From contig JAMQCK010000287.1 of the NCBI GenBank assembly GCA_024196135.1, positions 1 through 31,209 of the forward strand: a DNA stretch of 31,209 nucleotides. Reading direction: 5' to 3'. Under the pieces are notes generated by a model, which searched no databases, was not told where the DNA came from, and saw nothing but the letters and a program-made list of their open reading frames with translations. The position numbers and the translations under genes were made by a program. Shown one piece after another: positions 10,945-20,957 of this stretch. The stretch is from Pleurotus ostreatus/Saccharomyces cerevisiae fusant. Taxonomy: Eukaryota; Opisthokonta. Positions within the stretch are counted from its first letter, which is position 1; every line of letters starts with the position of its first letter.

Positions 10945-11477
10945 CTATGCGATCTCGTTCTCCGCGAGAAGCTGGTGGTGATGAGAAAAAGAGCTTGATA
11001 TCGGCGAAAGCACTTACCATGTTCGGTATCCCGTTTGATATCGGATATTTGTGGCGACAATTTGGGCAGGTCATAACGCCTTCCTCGACGTGGATCTACG
11101 TACACATTCAGTCTATGCAGTCACATATCTGAGCACCGTTGTTACCTCCAGTAGAACATGGTGTAGTGCCTGCAAGAACTCGTCGTCCATCATCTCAGGG
11201 ACCTCATTCGGAAGCGACGTATCCCCAAGCTAAACCTCGATATCAGTATACCTAGCCCGCGAGACCGAGTCCCGGACATGATACCGGTACTCACCTCCTT
11301 TGCCGCATCTACCAGAGCTTGCCACTCTATCTTCGGAAGAAATCCCCGCAGAAAGTCTGGGTTAAAATCCGCATCGCGCAGCTCAATCTGCACATCGCTG
11401 AACCGGAGCGGGAAGTTATTCGACGTGCAGCCCTTCACATGGCACGCGAGGAGGTTGTGGGTGATGAGGCGGACCAT
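10945..11477 (-). CDS. TRM112: TRM112, methyltransferase activator subunit
   Basis: This small zinc-binding protein is the shared activating partner of several methyltransferases (in yeast Trm9, Trm11, Mtq2 and Bud23) acting on tRNA, release factor eRF1 and rRNA. Four exons, 11477-11295, 11229-11146, 11095-11018 and 10971-10945, give 123 residues (yeast about 135). All three introns (65, 50 and 46 bp) are phase 0. The start MVRLITHNLLACHVKGC carries Cys12 and Cys17; VMTCPNCRHKYPISNGIPNM carries Cys99 and Cys102, together the four zinc ligands. The centre (NFPLRFSDVQIELRDADFNP, then PKIEWQALVDAA) is typical of the family, and the protein ends in LLAENEIA. It is divergently paired with RRP45. 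The small last exon of nine codons including the stop is needed to complete the protein. Confidence 0.95.
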
Positions 11478-11795
11478 GATGAGGTAGTCGGGTGTTTTCT
11501 GACTCAGTGCGATGGGCAAGGGTAAAGCAGAGCGAGTAGATGCGATCCCGGATCCGAACGTGACGGTGCGAAGCAAAATCTCGAACATCACACCGTCACG
11601 CCACGCGAGCATAAGGCGTGCCGTGTTTGGCAACCCCTTTGGCGCGGGCAAATTTCCGCATCCGGAATGCCTTGTTCTTTGTTAGCTTCCTGCGCGGACG
11701 TGTACATCAGACGCGTCAAGCCGCGTCGCGTTCCCTCTCTACATCCAAAATTGCGTCGATCATAGGCCGACTCAGCAGGTTTTACCGAAATCAAC
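11478..11795. promoter_or_regulatory. Shared TRM112/RRP45 bidirectional promoter region
   Basis: Only 318 bases separate the two start codons, which point away from each other, so the 5' UTRs and promoters of both genes must lie here. I see no clear TATA box, as expected for housekeeping genes. No specific factor site is claimed. Confidence 0.6.
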
Positions 11796-12930
11796 ATGAG
11801 ACCGCCCTCCCCGTCGATCCCTGAGAAGGAATTCCTGTTGCGGACGGTGCAGGAGGGCCTACGTCTCGACGGGCGGCAGCCGCTAGAGATGCGCACCCCG
11901 GAGATCACGTTTGGACCAGAGCTAGGCTGGGTAGAATGCGCGCTCGGTCAGACAAGGTGCGCATTCGTACATTGTAGCCCTCGCACACGAAGCTGACCGA
12001 CGCGCCCTTTCTCCCTTTCCCCCTCCTCCCTTCCCCCACCAACTCTAGAGTGGTCGCGCAAGTCGATGCGAAGATGGTCAGGCCTCCCCCGGAAAGGCCG
12101 TTTGACGGCATCATCACCATACACTCCGAGCTGTCCCCCATGGCGTCGACGGAGTACGAGATTGGCCGGTAGGTGAGGCGCTTCCAGGCCTTGGTGCTAC
12201 GCGAGGCTCATCGTGTCCATCCTCCATCTTCTCACCCCTCGCTCGCCTTCCCAGAGCGTCGGAAGAAGAGGTCGTCATCACCCGCGTGCTCGACAAGCTC
12301 ATCAAGCGGAGCGAAGCCGTCGATCGGGAGTCGCTATGCGTGCTTGCGGGCGAGCGGGTGCGTCGTCTAGAACATCGACCCCGCGAATTGGCCTCACGTA
12401 CTCTCTCTCTTGCCAGGTATGGCACGTCCGCCTCACCCTCCACTGCCTCGCCGACGCGGGGAACATGCTCGACTGCGCCTGCTTCGCCGCCATGGCCGCC
12501 CTAAAACACTTCCGCCGCCCCGACGTCGAGGTCGTCGGCGATGAAGTCACCATCGTGCGGTTCCTCTCTACATCATACTACCACCGTTCCGCTAAACTTC
12601 CCCCAGCACCCACCCTCCGAGCGCGCCCCCGTCCCCCTCGCCATCAATCACGCGCCCTACTGCCTCACCTTCGCCTTCTTCGGCTCGGGAGCGCCTCCGC
12701 TTCTGGATCCCTCCCAGCTTGAGGAGACGCTCGCTCTGGGCACGCTTAGCGTCGCGCTGAACGCGCAGCGGGAGATCTGCGTCATGCAGAAGATGGGCGG
12801 GGCGCCGCTGGGGGCGGACGAGATCTTGGGGCTGGTGGATGTTGCGGTAGAGAAGGCCAAGGAGCTGGACATGTCAGTCGAGAAGAGACTGAAGCAGGAC
12901 TGGGCCCAAAGGCATGTGGAGGTCAGGTGA
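11796..12930 (+). CDS. RRP45: Exosome complex component RRP45 (RNase PH fold)
   Basis: This is one of six RNase PH-like subunits forming the ring of the eukaryotic RNA exosome, which processes and degrades RNA in nucleus and cytoplasm; in eukaryotes the ring is generally catalytically inert. Five exons, 11796-11956, 12049-12168, 12255-12357, 12417-12554 and 12607-12930, encode 281 residues. Family marks are EKEFLLRTVQEGLRLDGR, RTPEITFGPELGWVECALGQ, VVAQVDAKMVRPPPERPFDG and the second half DAGNMLDCACFAAMAALKHF followed by RRPDVEV. The product is shorter than human EXOSC9 (439) and slightly shorter than yeast Rrp45 (305). The stop lies in AGGTGATGG, which could also act as a donor, so a further 3' exon cannot be excluded. 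It is divergent from TRM112. Confidence 0.93.
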
Positions 12931-13857
12931 TGGTCGAATTCTGTACGTTTGGGCGCCATGTACGATCTGGGTCAGTCATGTTCTTCTTCAATCTTGTGTC
13001 TCTCAATGTGATTGCGCTCCGTCCTTCTTTCCATGCAAGGACCGGGGACGTATGCACCCTGAGTTTCCCTAACCCTCCTATGCTTCTGATCTCGCGCGGC
13101 TGTAAGCATCCAAAGTCGTATCGGCGCGACCGACAGCGATGTTATTCTCTAGTGACTACAGCTTGACCTCGGTACGTCGCTGCTCTCAAAAGCCGCACGA
13201 TCGTTTGACCGACTCTGAGCTACAGTGGGACGATGTGTTGGAAGATGCCAGCGACCTACCGAGAATCACTGAAAGCTTTTATCTTCACGCCTGCTCCTCT
13301 TCCTCGGCGACTCAGCGCATAGTCATCTTGGACCTTCATTATCCTCAGCCTCGCCTGCAAGACGCCCATCCCGTTCGGTGCGAGCTTTGCAGGTCTGCGA
13401 GGCGCGTGCAGCGTGTGGGCTACCCGGTCAATGGCCCGAGCTCTTCCCTTCGACGCGCGCTCCCGAAAGCTCTGTGTGGACTTCAGAATGGCATAATCCA
13501 GGCCTTCCGCGTCTCTGCTGCCTCAGAGACCGTCGCTGCTGGGAATACGACAAGAACTCCTAAATGTCTGCGAGACTAGCTCAGTGTCTGCGAGACAGGT
13601 TCAGTGACTGCGAGCAAGCGCCGCGTCGCATTGCGCATGGTCAGGAATTGATCTCGAGGAATCGATCTAATCGGCTTTTAAGACAACGCTCGGGACTTTT
13701 TTCCCCAAGACATGATCAAGGTGAGACAACGCCTGAGTATATATGTCTGACCCCCGCGCAGCTAGATCTGCAGCGCGTACGTGTGGTCTTCGGGCTAGGT
13801 ACGCGGTCAGAATTTCCCTCGCGTACACGGACTAACGGCTTCTGACAGATTTCGAAC
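12931..13857. other. Intergenic region between RRP45 and the F-box gene
   Basis: About 930 bases without a recognised gene. An open frame of 146 codons (13139-13579) shows no known motif. Three 20-base tandem units lie at 13565-13624. A TTCTGACAG acceptor-like sequence precedes the F-box ATG, so the 3' part may be a spliced leader of that gene. Confidence 0.45.
13565..13624. repeat. 20-bp tandem repeat, three units
   Basis: Three units based on TGTCTGCGAGAC lie head to tail: 13565-13584, 13585-13604 and a diverged 13605-13624. Confidence 0.7.
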
Positions 13858-15030
13858 ATGCACCATATCCACGCACGCAATGTGCGACTGGAGTACGAAT
13901 CGAAGTTCACCCTCGACCTGCCAAACTGCAGCACGCTCTGGCGCCCCCATACGCTCGACGTGAACTCGGCCATACGCCACGCGATCCGGCACAGTCCTCT
14001 CGGCTACCTCCCCTTCCCGCATAGCGACCCTCCCAACCTCGATCGCGCTCTGCACGCGACCGAGCGCATCGATCCCGCGACCGCTCTGCCCTTTGAGATC
14101 ATGTCGAAGATCTTCGTGCACGTATACGAGGCCGCACCCCTATTACGGCGCTCTGACCAGATCGCACACACGGTCGCGTGTGTGAACACGCAGTGGCGCG
14201 ACATCGCGCTTGCAAGCCCCGCGCTCTGGGCGACCATCTCCGTCGGGAACTGGACGGGGCGAACGGGCGACTATACCGAGCTTGCCCTCGCGCGCAGCAA
14301 GGGGACGCCCATCACCGTCGCCTGCATCTCACAGTCCTGCAGCGTCTTTGAGGAATTCATGGGCTTGGTGCTGCCTCATATCGCGCGGTGGCGCAGCGTC
14401 ATCCTCGTATATCGCTTGAACACGCCACCTAGCCCTATCGCCTATGGGCCGCACTTCGAATCCGCGTTCATCGATGTTCTACCCTCGTCGTACATTGAGG
14501 ATTTCACCTTCCTCGCGCGCGCCACGAACGCGCGACAAATCGCGTTGTGGTGCAATGTCTACTCGTTCACATTCGCGCTCCCCGCCTCGCGGACCATCAC
14601 GGACCTGATGGCCTCCATCTACACGCCGGACCAGTTCTCAGCACTCATCTCCGCGGTGAGGTCTCTGCCGAACTTGGAGAACTTGGAGGTCCACCTTCTC
14701 TGGTGCTCCAGGGACCGAACAACGTCGGGCGTGGTCGCAGTGCCCGCACTCACCTCTCTGACGGTCTCCGAATCCGGCTACTTCATCCTAGACCACCTCT
14801 TCGCGCCCAATCTGCGCACGGTGGTGGTGAAGGACGGACACGGCAGCATCGAGAGCTTGTCGAGGTTTGTAGAGCGTCATGACCCGTTTGGCACGATGTT
14901 GCGGCGCTTGGAGATCAGTATCCGCGCAGATCGAGTGCGGGAATATGAACCATTCCTCCCTCCGATTTGGCTGTACCTGGAGCGCTTCGGCTCCATCCAG
15001 GAGTTTGCTCTTACTTACTATTGGGTCTAG
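13858..15030 (+). CDS. F-box domain protein, Agaricomycete type
   Basis: A 390-residue frame without introns, start MHHIHARNVRLEYESK. An F-box-like segment spans roughly residues 72-130: ATALPFEIMSKIFVHVYEAA, then VACVNTQWRDIALASPALW and ATISV. This matches the motif order of the large mushroom F-box family (LPxEIxxxIF, then CxVNxxWRxIAxxxPxLW). The rest has weak leucine-rich periodicity (LPNLENLEVHLLW; VPALTSLTVSESG; APNLRTVVVKDG), as expected for the substrate-recognition part. By family, such proteins link targets to Skp1-Cullin-F-box ubiquitin ligases; partner and substrate are unknown. Upstream in-frame coding cannot be excluded because an acceptor-like TGACAG lies nine bases before the ATG. 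Confidence 0.82.
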   Translation: MHHIHARNVRLEYESKFTLDLPNCSTLWRPHTLDVNSAIRHAIRHSPLGYLPFPHSDPPNLDRALHATERIDPATALPFEIMSKIFVHVYEAAPLLRRSDQIAHTVACVNTQWRDIALASPALWATISVGNWTGRTGDYTELALARSKGTPITVACISQSCSVFEEFMGLVLPHIARWRSVILVYRLNTPPSPIAYGPHFESAFIDVLPSSYIEDFTFLARATNARQIALWCNVYSFTFALPASRTITDLMASIYTPDQFSALISAVRSLPNLENLEVHLLWCSRDRTTSGVVAVPALTSLTVSESGYFILDHLFAPNLRTVVVKDGHGSIESLSRFVERHDPFGTMLRRLEISIRADRVREYEPFLPPIWLYLERFGSIQEFALTYYWV

Positions 15031-15677
15031 GACTCGGAGCGCCTTATCACATTTGCCATCGCGTTGACATCCATCTGCACTCCTCAAAGACCTTAGTACA
15101 TTATCATCGCCTCGCTGTTCTCCCTCACTTTTTCTCGACCCCCATTCGTGTTCTCGGCATTCCAATCAAAGTTCAAGTTCAACCGTGACGCATCACAAGC
15201 CCGTGACCATGACGTCATGCCAAAGTCAATTCCTGTGATCGCAAACCAGTTGCCTTCGACCTTCGCGCTCGCAGTCTGGTCGACGAAAGTTGCCTATCGT
15301 GCAGCATCAAGTCTGCCGTCCTCGTCAGGACATTTGGACACTCTCGCTGGGACACGTCGCCCGTCTTTGAGCACTTCCTGCCTGGTCACATTCAGGAACT
15401 GGCGCGCAAACTAGGTATATGCCTGCGCAGCCCTTCACAGCTGCTCACCGGCGTAAAGAGTCCTCTATCAGTACTCTTGACTACAAGAACAAACTTCCAT
15501 TACTTCAGGAGGTGAGTTTTTCCTGGATGGCCAGACGGCTACGTACCCGTCATCTCGCTGGCTCGTCCGTCGCACCCTCGATTTGACCCATTCGATGACT
15601 CGGTGTCTCCCAGAACGATTCTGATTGCTGGATATAGGCCTTCATCGACGACACCGTACCTCTCCTTCACGGGTAGG
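15031..15677. other. Intergenic region and probable 5' leader of 2H gene
   Basis: About 650 bases without a recognised gene. A strong donor, GGAG then GTGAGT, at 15512 and an acceptor near 15637 (ATATAG) suggest a 5' UTR intron of the downstream gene. The rest holds nothing recognised. Confidence 0.45.
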
Positions 15678-17626
15678 ATGGCAGACACTTCTGCAGCTAG
15701 TACTGGCCCGGCTATGGCAAGCGCAACGACGGCGCCGTCGAGGTCCGACGCCCCTTCGAGAGATGGTCGGGGTGGTAGAGGTAGAGGTCGTGGACAAGGG
15801 CGTGGGCGCGGTGGACGTGCCTCAGGCTGGAGGGCCCGCATTGCTGAGGGCGTGGCGGTTGCTGAGAGCGCGGCGGCTGATGAGGGTGCGACCGTCGGCG
15901 CGACTGAGGAAGTTGCTACAATGGCGGAAGGAAATACGTGGACCAACAGTACCACGATTGCTACGCAACAAGCTCAGCAGCGCCAGGCAGGGGAAGTTTC
16001 GAGGATTAAAAAGAGGAAGGGGAAGAAGCGCGCTGGGGAAGGCATACCAGGTGCTGAAGGCACGAGCGCCGCGGTTGCAGGTGGAGAAGGGAAGGTCGAA
16101 GGCGAAAGCGGGAAGGTCGATGCGGAGGCCAATCAGCGCCCGAAGAAGGAGAAGAAGGGCCCGGCGAAGGAGCAAGCGCCGCGTCCTACGCACTGTGAGC
16201 AGACGTTTACTCTTGCGTCAATGATGAGTTGCTGACGGTCCTCCGTCGACAGTCTTGTCGCTCTCCCTGGTACGTCTTATACGAGTACTACCAGACCCTC
16301 CGCAGGATTGTCGGCAGTGTTGAAAGGTCGGAAGCGTCGAGAGTCGGAAGTGCTGACGGCGCTCGCAGGCAACGGACCCTACGCTGCGCGCGCGGCTGAC
16401 CGCCTTCGGCGACGCGCTCCTCGCCGCCTCGCCGCCGATCGCGGGCCTCGACAGAAGCATCGTCATCGACCCGCGGCGCGTACACTTGACTCTGGGCGTC
16501 ATGCGCTTGGAGAAGGAGGACGCAGCGGCTTCAGCCTCCAGCAAGGACGCTAACGCCGATCCACCCAAAAAGACCATCTCCACCGCGCTCGCCCTCCTCC
16601 GCTCGCTACAGCCCCAGCTCGCGGCCCTCGGCCCCGCCCGGGTCGACTTGGAGCGCCTGGGCGTGCTGAAGACGCAAAAGGGCGGGCGGGAGGCGAATGT
16701 GCTGTGGGTGGGGCCGAGGGAGGCGGATGAGTCGGAGGGTCGCGAGGGAGCTGCCGACTCGAAGGGCGGGGAGGCCGCTGAGTCCGCAAGCGGGGGTACC
16801 GAGAAGAGCTCACTGTACGCGATTGCCGACCTCGTGCATCAGACCTTCCGCCGGGAGGGGTATAAAACGGAGACGAGGCCGTTGAAGGTGCGTTCTGCTG
16901 TGCTGGGCGTTGGTCTGGGTTCTATTCGGATGGACCTCGCTCACCTGCGCGCTCGTCTTCCTTCTAGCTGCACGTCACCCTCCTCAACACCACGCACCGC
17001 AAGAAGCCGCGGAGGCGGCTCGCATTCTCGTACACCGACGTGCTGCAGTCCGAGGCGGTAAAGCTCCTGGGTGCGGTACTTCCAGGACCCGCGAAGGCAG
17101 GCGACGCGGAGGTGAGCTTAGTCCTCGTTCCCGCGAGTGAACAAGAACGCCCACGAGTGCGCAACAGGCGCCCGACGCGGAGGCCGCCATGGTCAAACGC
17201 GCCATCGCGGACGCAGAGAAAGCCGAGCTCGACGCCGAGGCGCAGGAGCAGATCGAGGCGGGCGGGGATGCGATCGTCCCCGACGTGCGCGCGCGGGGCG
17301 AGATTGCACGGGTGGTGGCGGATGGGGAGGTCGATGCTGCGGAAGGGAAATCGGACGTCCGGGTGGATGTGGTCGAGGTCGATATCCCAGCGCATCCGGC
17401 AGATCCAACCGCAAATCCAGCCGTTCCGAAGAAGGCCCCAGCGGCTCCGAGTGCGTCAGCCACGGCCTCGAGCGCAACTTCGAGCTCTCAAGCTGCGTTC
17501 GCCGTTCCCCGCCGCCCCATCCCGATCTCGCTCGGCTCGTACGACGTGCGCGCGGTCCACCTGTGCGAGATGGGGAGCCATGGGCCCGATAATGAGTACG
17601 TGAGCATTGGGTGCGTGGAGTTCTGA
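15678..17626 (+). CDS. AKAP7/ASCC1-like 2H phosphoesterase
   Basis: A 2H-superfamily protein with an AKAP7-type 2'-5' RNA ligase-like domain, expected to act on RNA ends or 2',3'-cyclic phosphates. Exons are 15678-16194, 16253-16269, 16369-16887, 16968-17111 and 17168-17626; 551 residues. The N-terminal 170 residues are disordered: an RGG tract (RGGRGRGRGQGRGRGGRASG) and Lys-rich clusters (KKRKGKKRAG, KKEKKGPAKE). The domain begins THFLSLSL, assembled across a 17-base exon. Catalytic pairs are His217-Thr219 (HLTLGVM) and His353-Thr355 (LHVTLLNTTHRKK). The usual family ending is present: SYDVRAVHLCEMGSHGPDNE, then YVSIGCVEF. A low-complexity acidic and Ala-rich insert lies between the second motif and the end. 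ATG 15678 was chosen; an in-frame ATG at 15603 is an alternative. The substrate is unknown. Confidence 0.85.
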
Positions 17627-18623
17627 ATATTCCCATCAGTGAGCGATAGCAATGCGAGAACAATGGCATGGGTTTTGACTTCGTGACAACGGCATGGGTT
17701 TTGACTTTGTGTGCGACCTGCGCTTGTATTGCCCGACGAACGATTGGCCTCGTCATGATCGCCGCGCGAAGCCAAGGGCTGCTTCGTGTCCGATGAGTCC
17801 TTTTCCCGTCCTACTAGCTTTTCAAAGGAGGTCGTGGGCGGCGCGCGCCATGATAGAATTTCAGGATGCGGGGCGCACGAAGGCAGGAGCGGCACTTGTT
17901 TGTCTGTTGGTGCTGTCATCGCTTCGGGAGCGGATGGCGACTCTCTGGTGCAGACCTACACCTTATATCCTTGTGATTGGGGAGGAGTAAGGGGCACTGG
18001 GCTAGCTGATGGAAGAGCCGGGGACGAGATGGAGGCAGGCCCAACGCTCAGAGAAGGGGAGAGCAGCCTCATTCACGCGATGAGGGGGATGTTGGATCGC
18101 ACTGAATTCGTCAAGCTTTTGCACCCGCCTTTGGGCTCGTCAATTCCGAAGGTGGAAAGCTCGGTAAGCGCCTAACGCCTTCTTCGCGCGGTTGACGATG
18201 TTGTTCTCCCAGCGACCAGACCTCACAGGACATCCGACCGCCAGCTGCGCTGTTCGGCACGTCGGCAGTCGGTATATGACTGTCGTTACGGGAGGTAGGC
18301 GCCTCTCGCATGTATGGATGATACATCACGGGAGATGCGAGCCGCCCGCGATGGAAGAGAAGAGCAGCCTCATCAGCGGGACTCGGACCTCGGACGAACG
18401 TGAGCGCGCACGACCACTCCCCGCACTGCTGCACAACTGTTTCTGATGCGGTATGTATCGTGGCTCCCGCTTCTGTGTCTTCGCCATGATGGGCGCTCGC
18501 TGTCGCTGATATCGTAGTGCCGGATGGCGCTTCCAGAGGGCCATATGATGCACGCATCCTCGATTGAAACGCACCCTTCGCCAGTCCACCATCCTGACCA
18601 GTGCAAATAATCGGCGTCAGCTC
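17627..18623. other. Intergenic region upstream of membrane protein 1
   Basis: About 1 kb with no recognised gene. It holds a 26-base tandem duplication just past the 2H gene and must carry the promoter of the membrane-protein gene. A long minus-strand frame (18863-18111) is antisense to that gene and lacks any motif. Confidence 0.45.
17660..17711. repeat. 26-bp tandem duplication
   Basis: Two copies (17660-17685, 17686-17711) of a unit containing GGCATGGGTTTTGACTT differ at two positions. They lie 33 bases after the stop codon of the 2H gene, probably in its 3' UTR. Confidence 0.85.
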
Positions 18624-20249
18624 ATGGATCCTGCAGGAGGGAACACGGTCGGTCTTGACTGGGCCCACGTGGTAGTCCTGTCGGTTGGCATAAACTGCGG
18701 CTTCTATGGTGCGTGAGACGCCACCGAGCTCTACAGCATCACTGACGGGAATACGGCAGGTATGCAGATGGCGTTGGCGATCGCCGCTATAGCCACCTTG
18801 TTGTAAGGCCTCGAGTCTTCCGGTGCGAAGCCCGCCTGATATTCGTGCAGACAATGGGAACACAAGTCAACGCGCCTACTCGCGGCCGTCGCCTCGCTCG
18901 CTTTGTGCGCGACATTGGGCATCATCGGACACATGATTTTCTATGTCCTGGAGTTGACTAGGTATCCTGGCCGCCCCGAGTCGCCGACTCAGGTGGCTGC
19001 AGATTCGATCCGACTCGCTGCATCTCGGTGCAACGTACGTCTCGGTGCTTTCTCCATCTTGAACTGTGCAGTCTGACTGAGTGGGATTGGAATATCTGTT
19101 AGACATCTGCGTCGTCGTTTGGCGCGCGTGGGTTCTGCACGCGGAGAACCGTTGGGTCAGGGTGGCGTTGGCGGCGTGCGTGTGTACGATTGTGGGCGAG
19201 TTGGAACCACTGCGGAGGCCGTGCATAGAAGCGCTTATGCGAGATGCCTTTCGCAGTCTGCATCATTGTGGAATTCGTCAATTCGGCTCTGGAGATGATC
19301 CACGCGCCTCAAGGAGAGACTACGCTGATCTGGGCCGTTCCACTTTTGTTGACGAGCATCTTCGCCACGTCGTTAGTCGCCGTGCGAGCTTGGCAAGTAA
19401 TCTTGGCCGCATGACCGCGATGATAATCTCACGATGTCACCTTGTAGGACCTACAGACGCGAGGCGCGCGCCTTCGCCGGGCAAGGCTCACGGCAAACGA
19501 CTTCAGCGCAGATACTCACCGTGCTTGTGGAGACCGGCTGCATCTTCTGCTCCATGTGGGTACGTGACCACAATATAAATCACGAACTCACCCAAGACAA
19601 CACAACAATCGAACCATAGGTCCTATATGTCGCTCTGATCGCTACAGACGATCCTGATTCGGTCAGCCCGGGGGATATTGTTTTGCATGCATATCATCCG
19701 CTCTCGGTGCGTCTCCTCAGTTCCGCCCTTGGTCTTCTACAACTCTGGCTACAACTCTGGCTCAACCCGCTCCAGGGCATATATCCCACCATCGTCATAC
19801 TCGTGGTCGCTATGCGGCGCCTCAAGAAGGAGACGCTGCTGGAGACGCGGCCTTCGCGGGGTCTGTGTTTCGCGGATTCCGGTGAGACGGAATTGCGGAT
19901 GCGTCCGTTCAAGTGCGAGTCGTTGGACGGATCGACGGCTCTCGCTTCGCAGGACGAATCGATGGCTCTCACCTCGCAGGACGAATCGACGGCGCTCACC
20001 TCGCAGGACGATACGATCGGAGGAACCGGTACGATCGGAGGAACCGGTACGATCGGAGGAACCGGTACGATCAGAGGAACCGGTACGATCAGAGGAACCG
20101 GTACGATCGAAGGAACCGATGCGTTGCTTCGTTCTGGAAGCAGCGTTGCGGGTTCCTCTTCAGGCGACGATCACAATTTGGAAAGGGTGGCTATTACAGC
20201 TGGAGACTGTCGGACAATCACAGCTGGAGACTTAGGCTGTCGGACATGA
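18624..20249 (+). CDS. Multi-pass membrane protein 1 (Agaricomycete family)
   Basis: Eight exons, modelled with the help of the paralogue at 26923-28335: 18624-18708, 18760-18802, 18851-19038, 19082-19183, 19257-19392, 19448-19559, 19620-19706, 19776-20249; 408 residues. Hydrophobic segments include VVVLSVGINCGFYG, MQMALAIAAIATLL, LLAAVASLALCATLGIIGHM, YLLDICVVVWRAWVL, VALAACVFCIIVEFV, LIWAVPLLLTSIFATSLVAV, ILTVLVETGCIFCSMW and GIYPTIVILVVAMRR, about seven spans. The WRAW, YRRE and GIYPT landmarks are usual in this mushroom family of unknown function. Intron 19393-19447 is GC-AG (donor GCAAGT). The C-terminal tail after GIYPT is made of 9- and 6-residue repeats from minisatellites. The tandem-donor exon border at 19034-19038 and the 69-bp final intron are the least certain parts. 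Confidence 0.7.
19929..20010. repeat. 27-bp minisatellite in membrane protein 1 tail
   Basis: Two full 27-base units (19947-19973, 19974-20000) with partial units on each side. They translate in frame into nine-residue repeats of the type SQDESxALT. Confidence 0.85.
20013..20120. repeat. 18-bp minisatellite in membrane protein 1 tail
   Basis: Six head-to-tail units of ACGATCGGAGGAACCGGT with single-base variants in the last three. They translate in frame as TIGGTG or TIRGTG hexapeptides. Confidence 0.95.
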
Positions 20250-20484
20250 GCGCTCGACTCGGTGGACATGAGCACTCGACTCGATGGACATAGGCACTCA
20301 ACTCGATGGACATAGGCACTCGACTCGATGGACATGAGCACTCGACTCGATGGACATGAGCACTCAACTCGATGGACATAGGCACTCAACTCGATGGACA
20401 TGAGCACTCGACTCGATGGACATAGGCACTCAACTCGATGGACATGGGCACTCGACTCGATGGACATAGGCACTCAACTCGACT
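20243..20484. repeat. 22-bp minisatellite, eleven units
   Basis: Eleven head-to-tail 22-base units, GACATRRGCACTCRACTCGA plus TG, with no length variation. Units differ mainly at three positions. The stop codon of membrane protein 1 is the TGA in the first unit. Confidence 0.95.
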
Positions 20485-20626
20485 ATGGAGAACTAGCGCT
20501 AATAACTATATATCCTCGTGCACTCTCCCTGATGGATGGATGTACAGTCGAGGACACAAGGATCGCTCTCCTTCGACGCTATGAGCATAGCAGGTTCGCC
20601 CCCGCGGTCCTTCCCAAACTTGCAAT

Positions 20627-20723
20627 TTACTCCAGCGCCTCGCCACGCACCTCACTCCAGCGCCTCGTCATGCAACTTACTCCAGCGCCTCGCCACGCAC
20701 CTCACTCCAGCCCCTCGCCATGC
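20627..20723. repeat. 25-bp minisatellite, about four units
   Basis: Three full 25-base units and a last of 22 bases, each containing ACTCCAGCGCCTCG or a one-base variant, at 20627, 20652, 20677 and 20702. Units alternate in type (1 like 3, 2 like 4 at several positions), suggesting growth by duplication of a 50-base pair. Confidence 0.85.
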
Positions 20724-20874
20724 GGTAGGTATGGACTCTCCTCCGCGTACAAGCGGTAGGTATGGGCTCTCCCCCGCGTACAAGGGTGGCTATGGACTCT
20801 CCCCCGCGTACAAGGGTGGCTATGGGCTCTCCCCCGCGTACAAGGGTAGCTATGGGCTCTCCTCCGCGTACACG
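20724..20874. repeat. 30-bp minisatellite, five units
   Basis: Five 30-base units with CTATGGGCTCTCCCCCGCGT or variants; one extra base separates units 1 and 2. Decayed partial units continue to about 20905. Confidence 0.9.
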
Positions 20875-20957
20875 CTGTCCCCCACCCCCGCGTACACGTT
20901 TTCCACCAACTCGTTGGAGGTCGCGGTTCTCGTTGGAGGTCGCGGTTCGCAGCATTA

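Noticed and set aside
18803..18850. Reading 18803-18850 of membrane gene 1 as coding with a frameshift (VRPRVFRCEARLIF)
   Set aside because: The paralogue has an intron at exactly the same place after a 43-base exon, and splicing here restores frame, so it is an intron.
18111..18863. Minus-strand open frame of 250 codons
   Set aside because: It is antisense to the first exons of membrane protein 1, whose model is supported by a paralogue; no motif is present.
19707..19775. Treating 19707-19775 as coding (LQLWLQLW segment)
   Set aside because: It is open only because its length is a multiple of three; it has GTGCGT and CTCCAG ends, and the paralogue has an intron at the same point before GIYP/GIYT.
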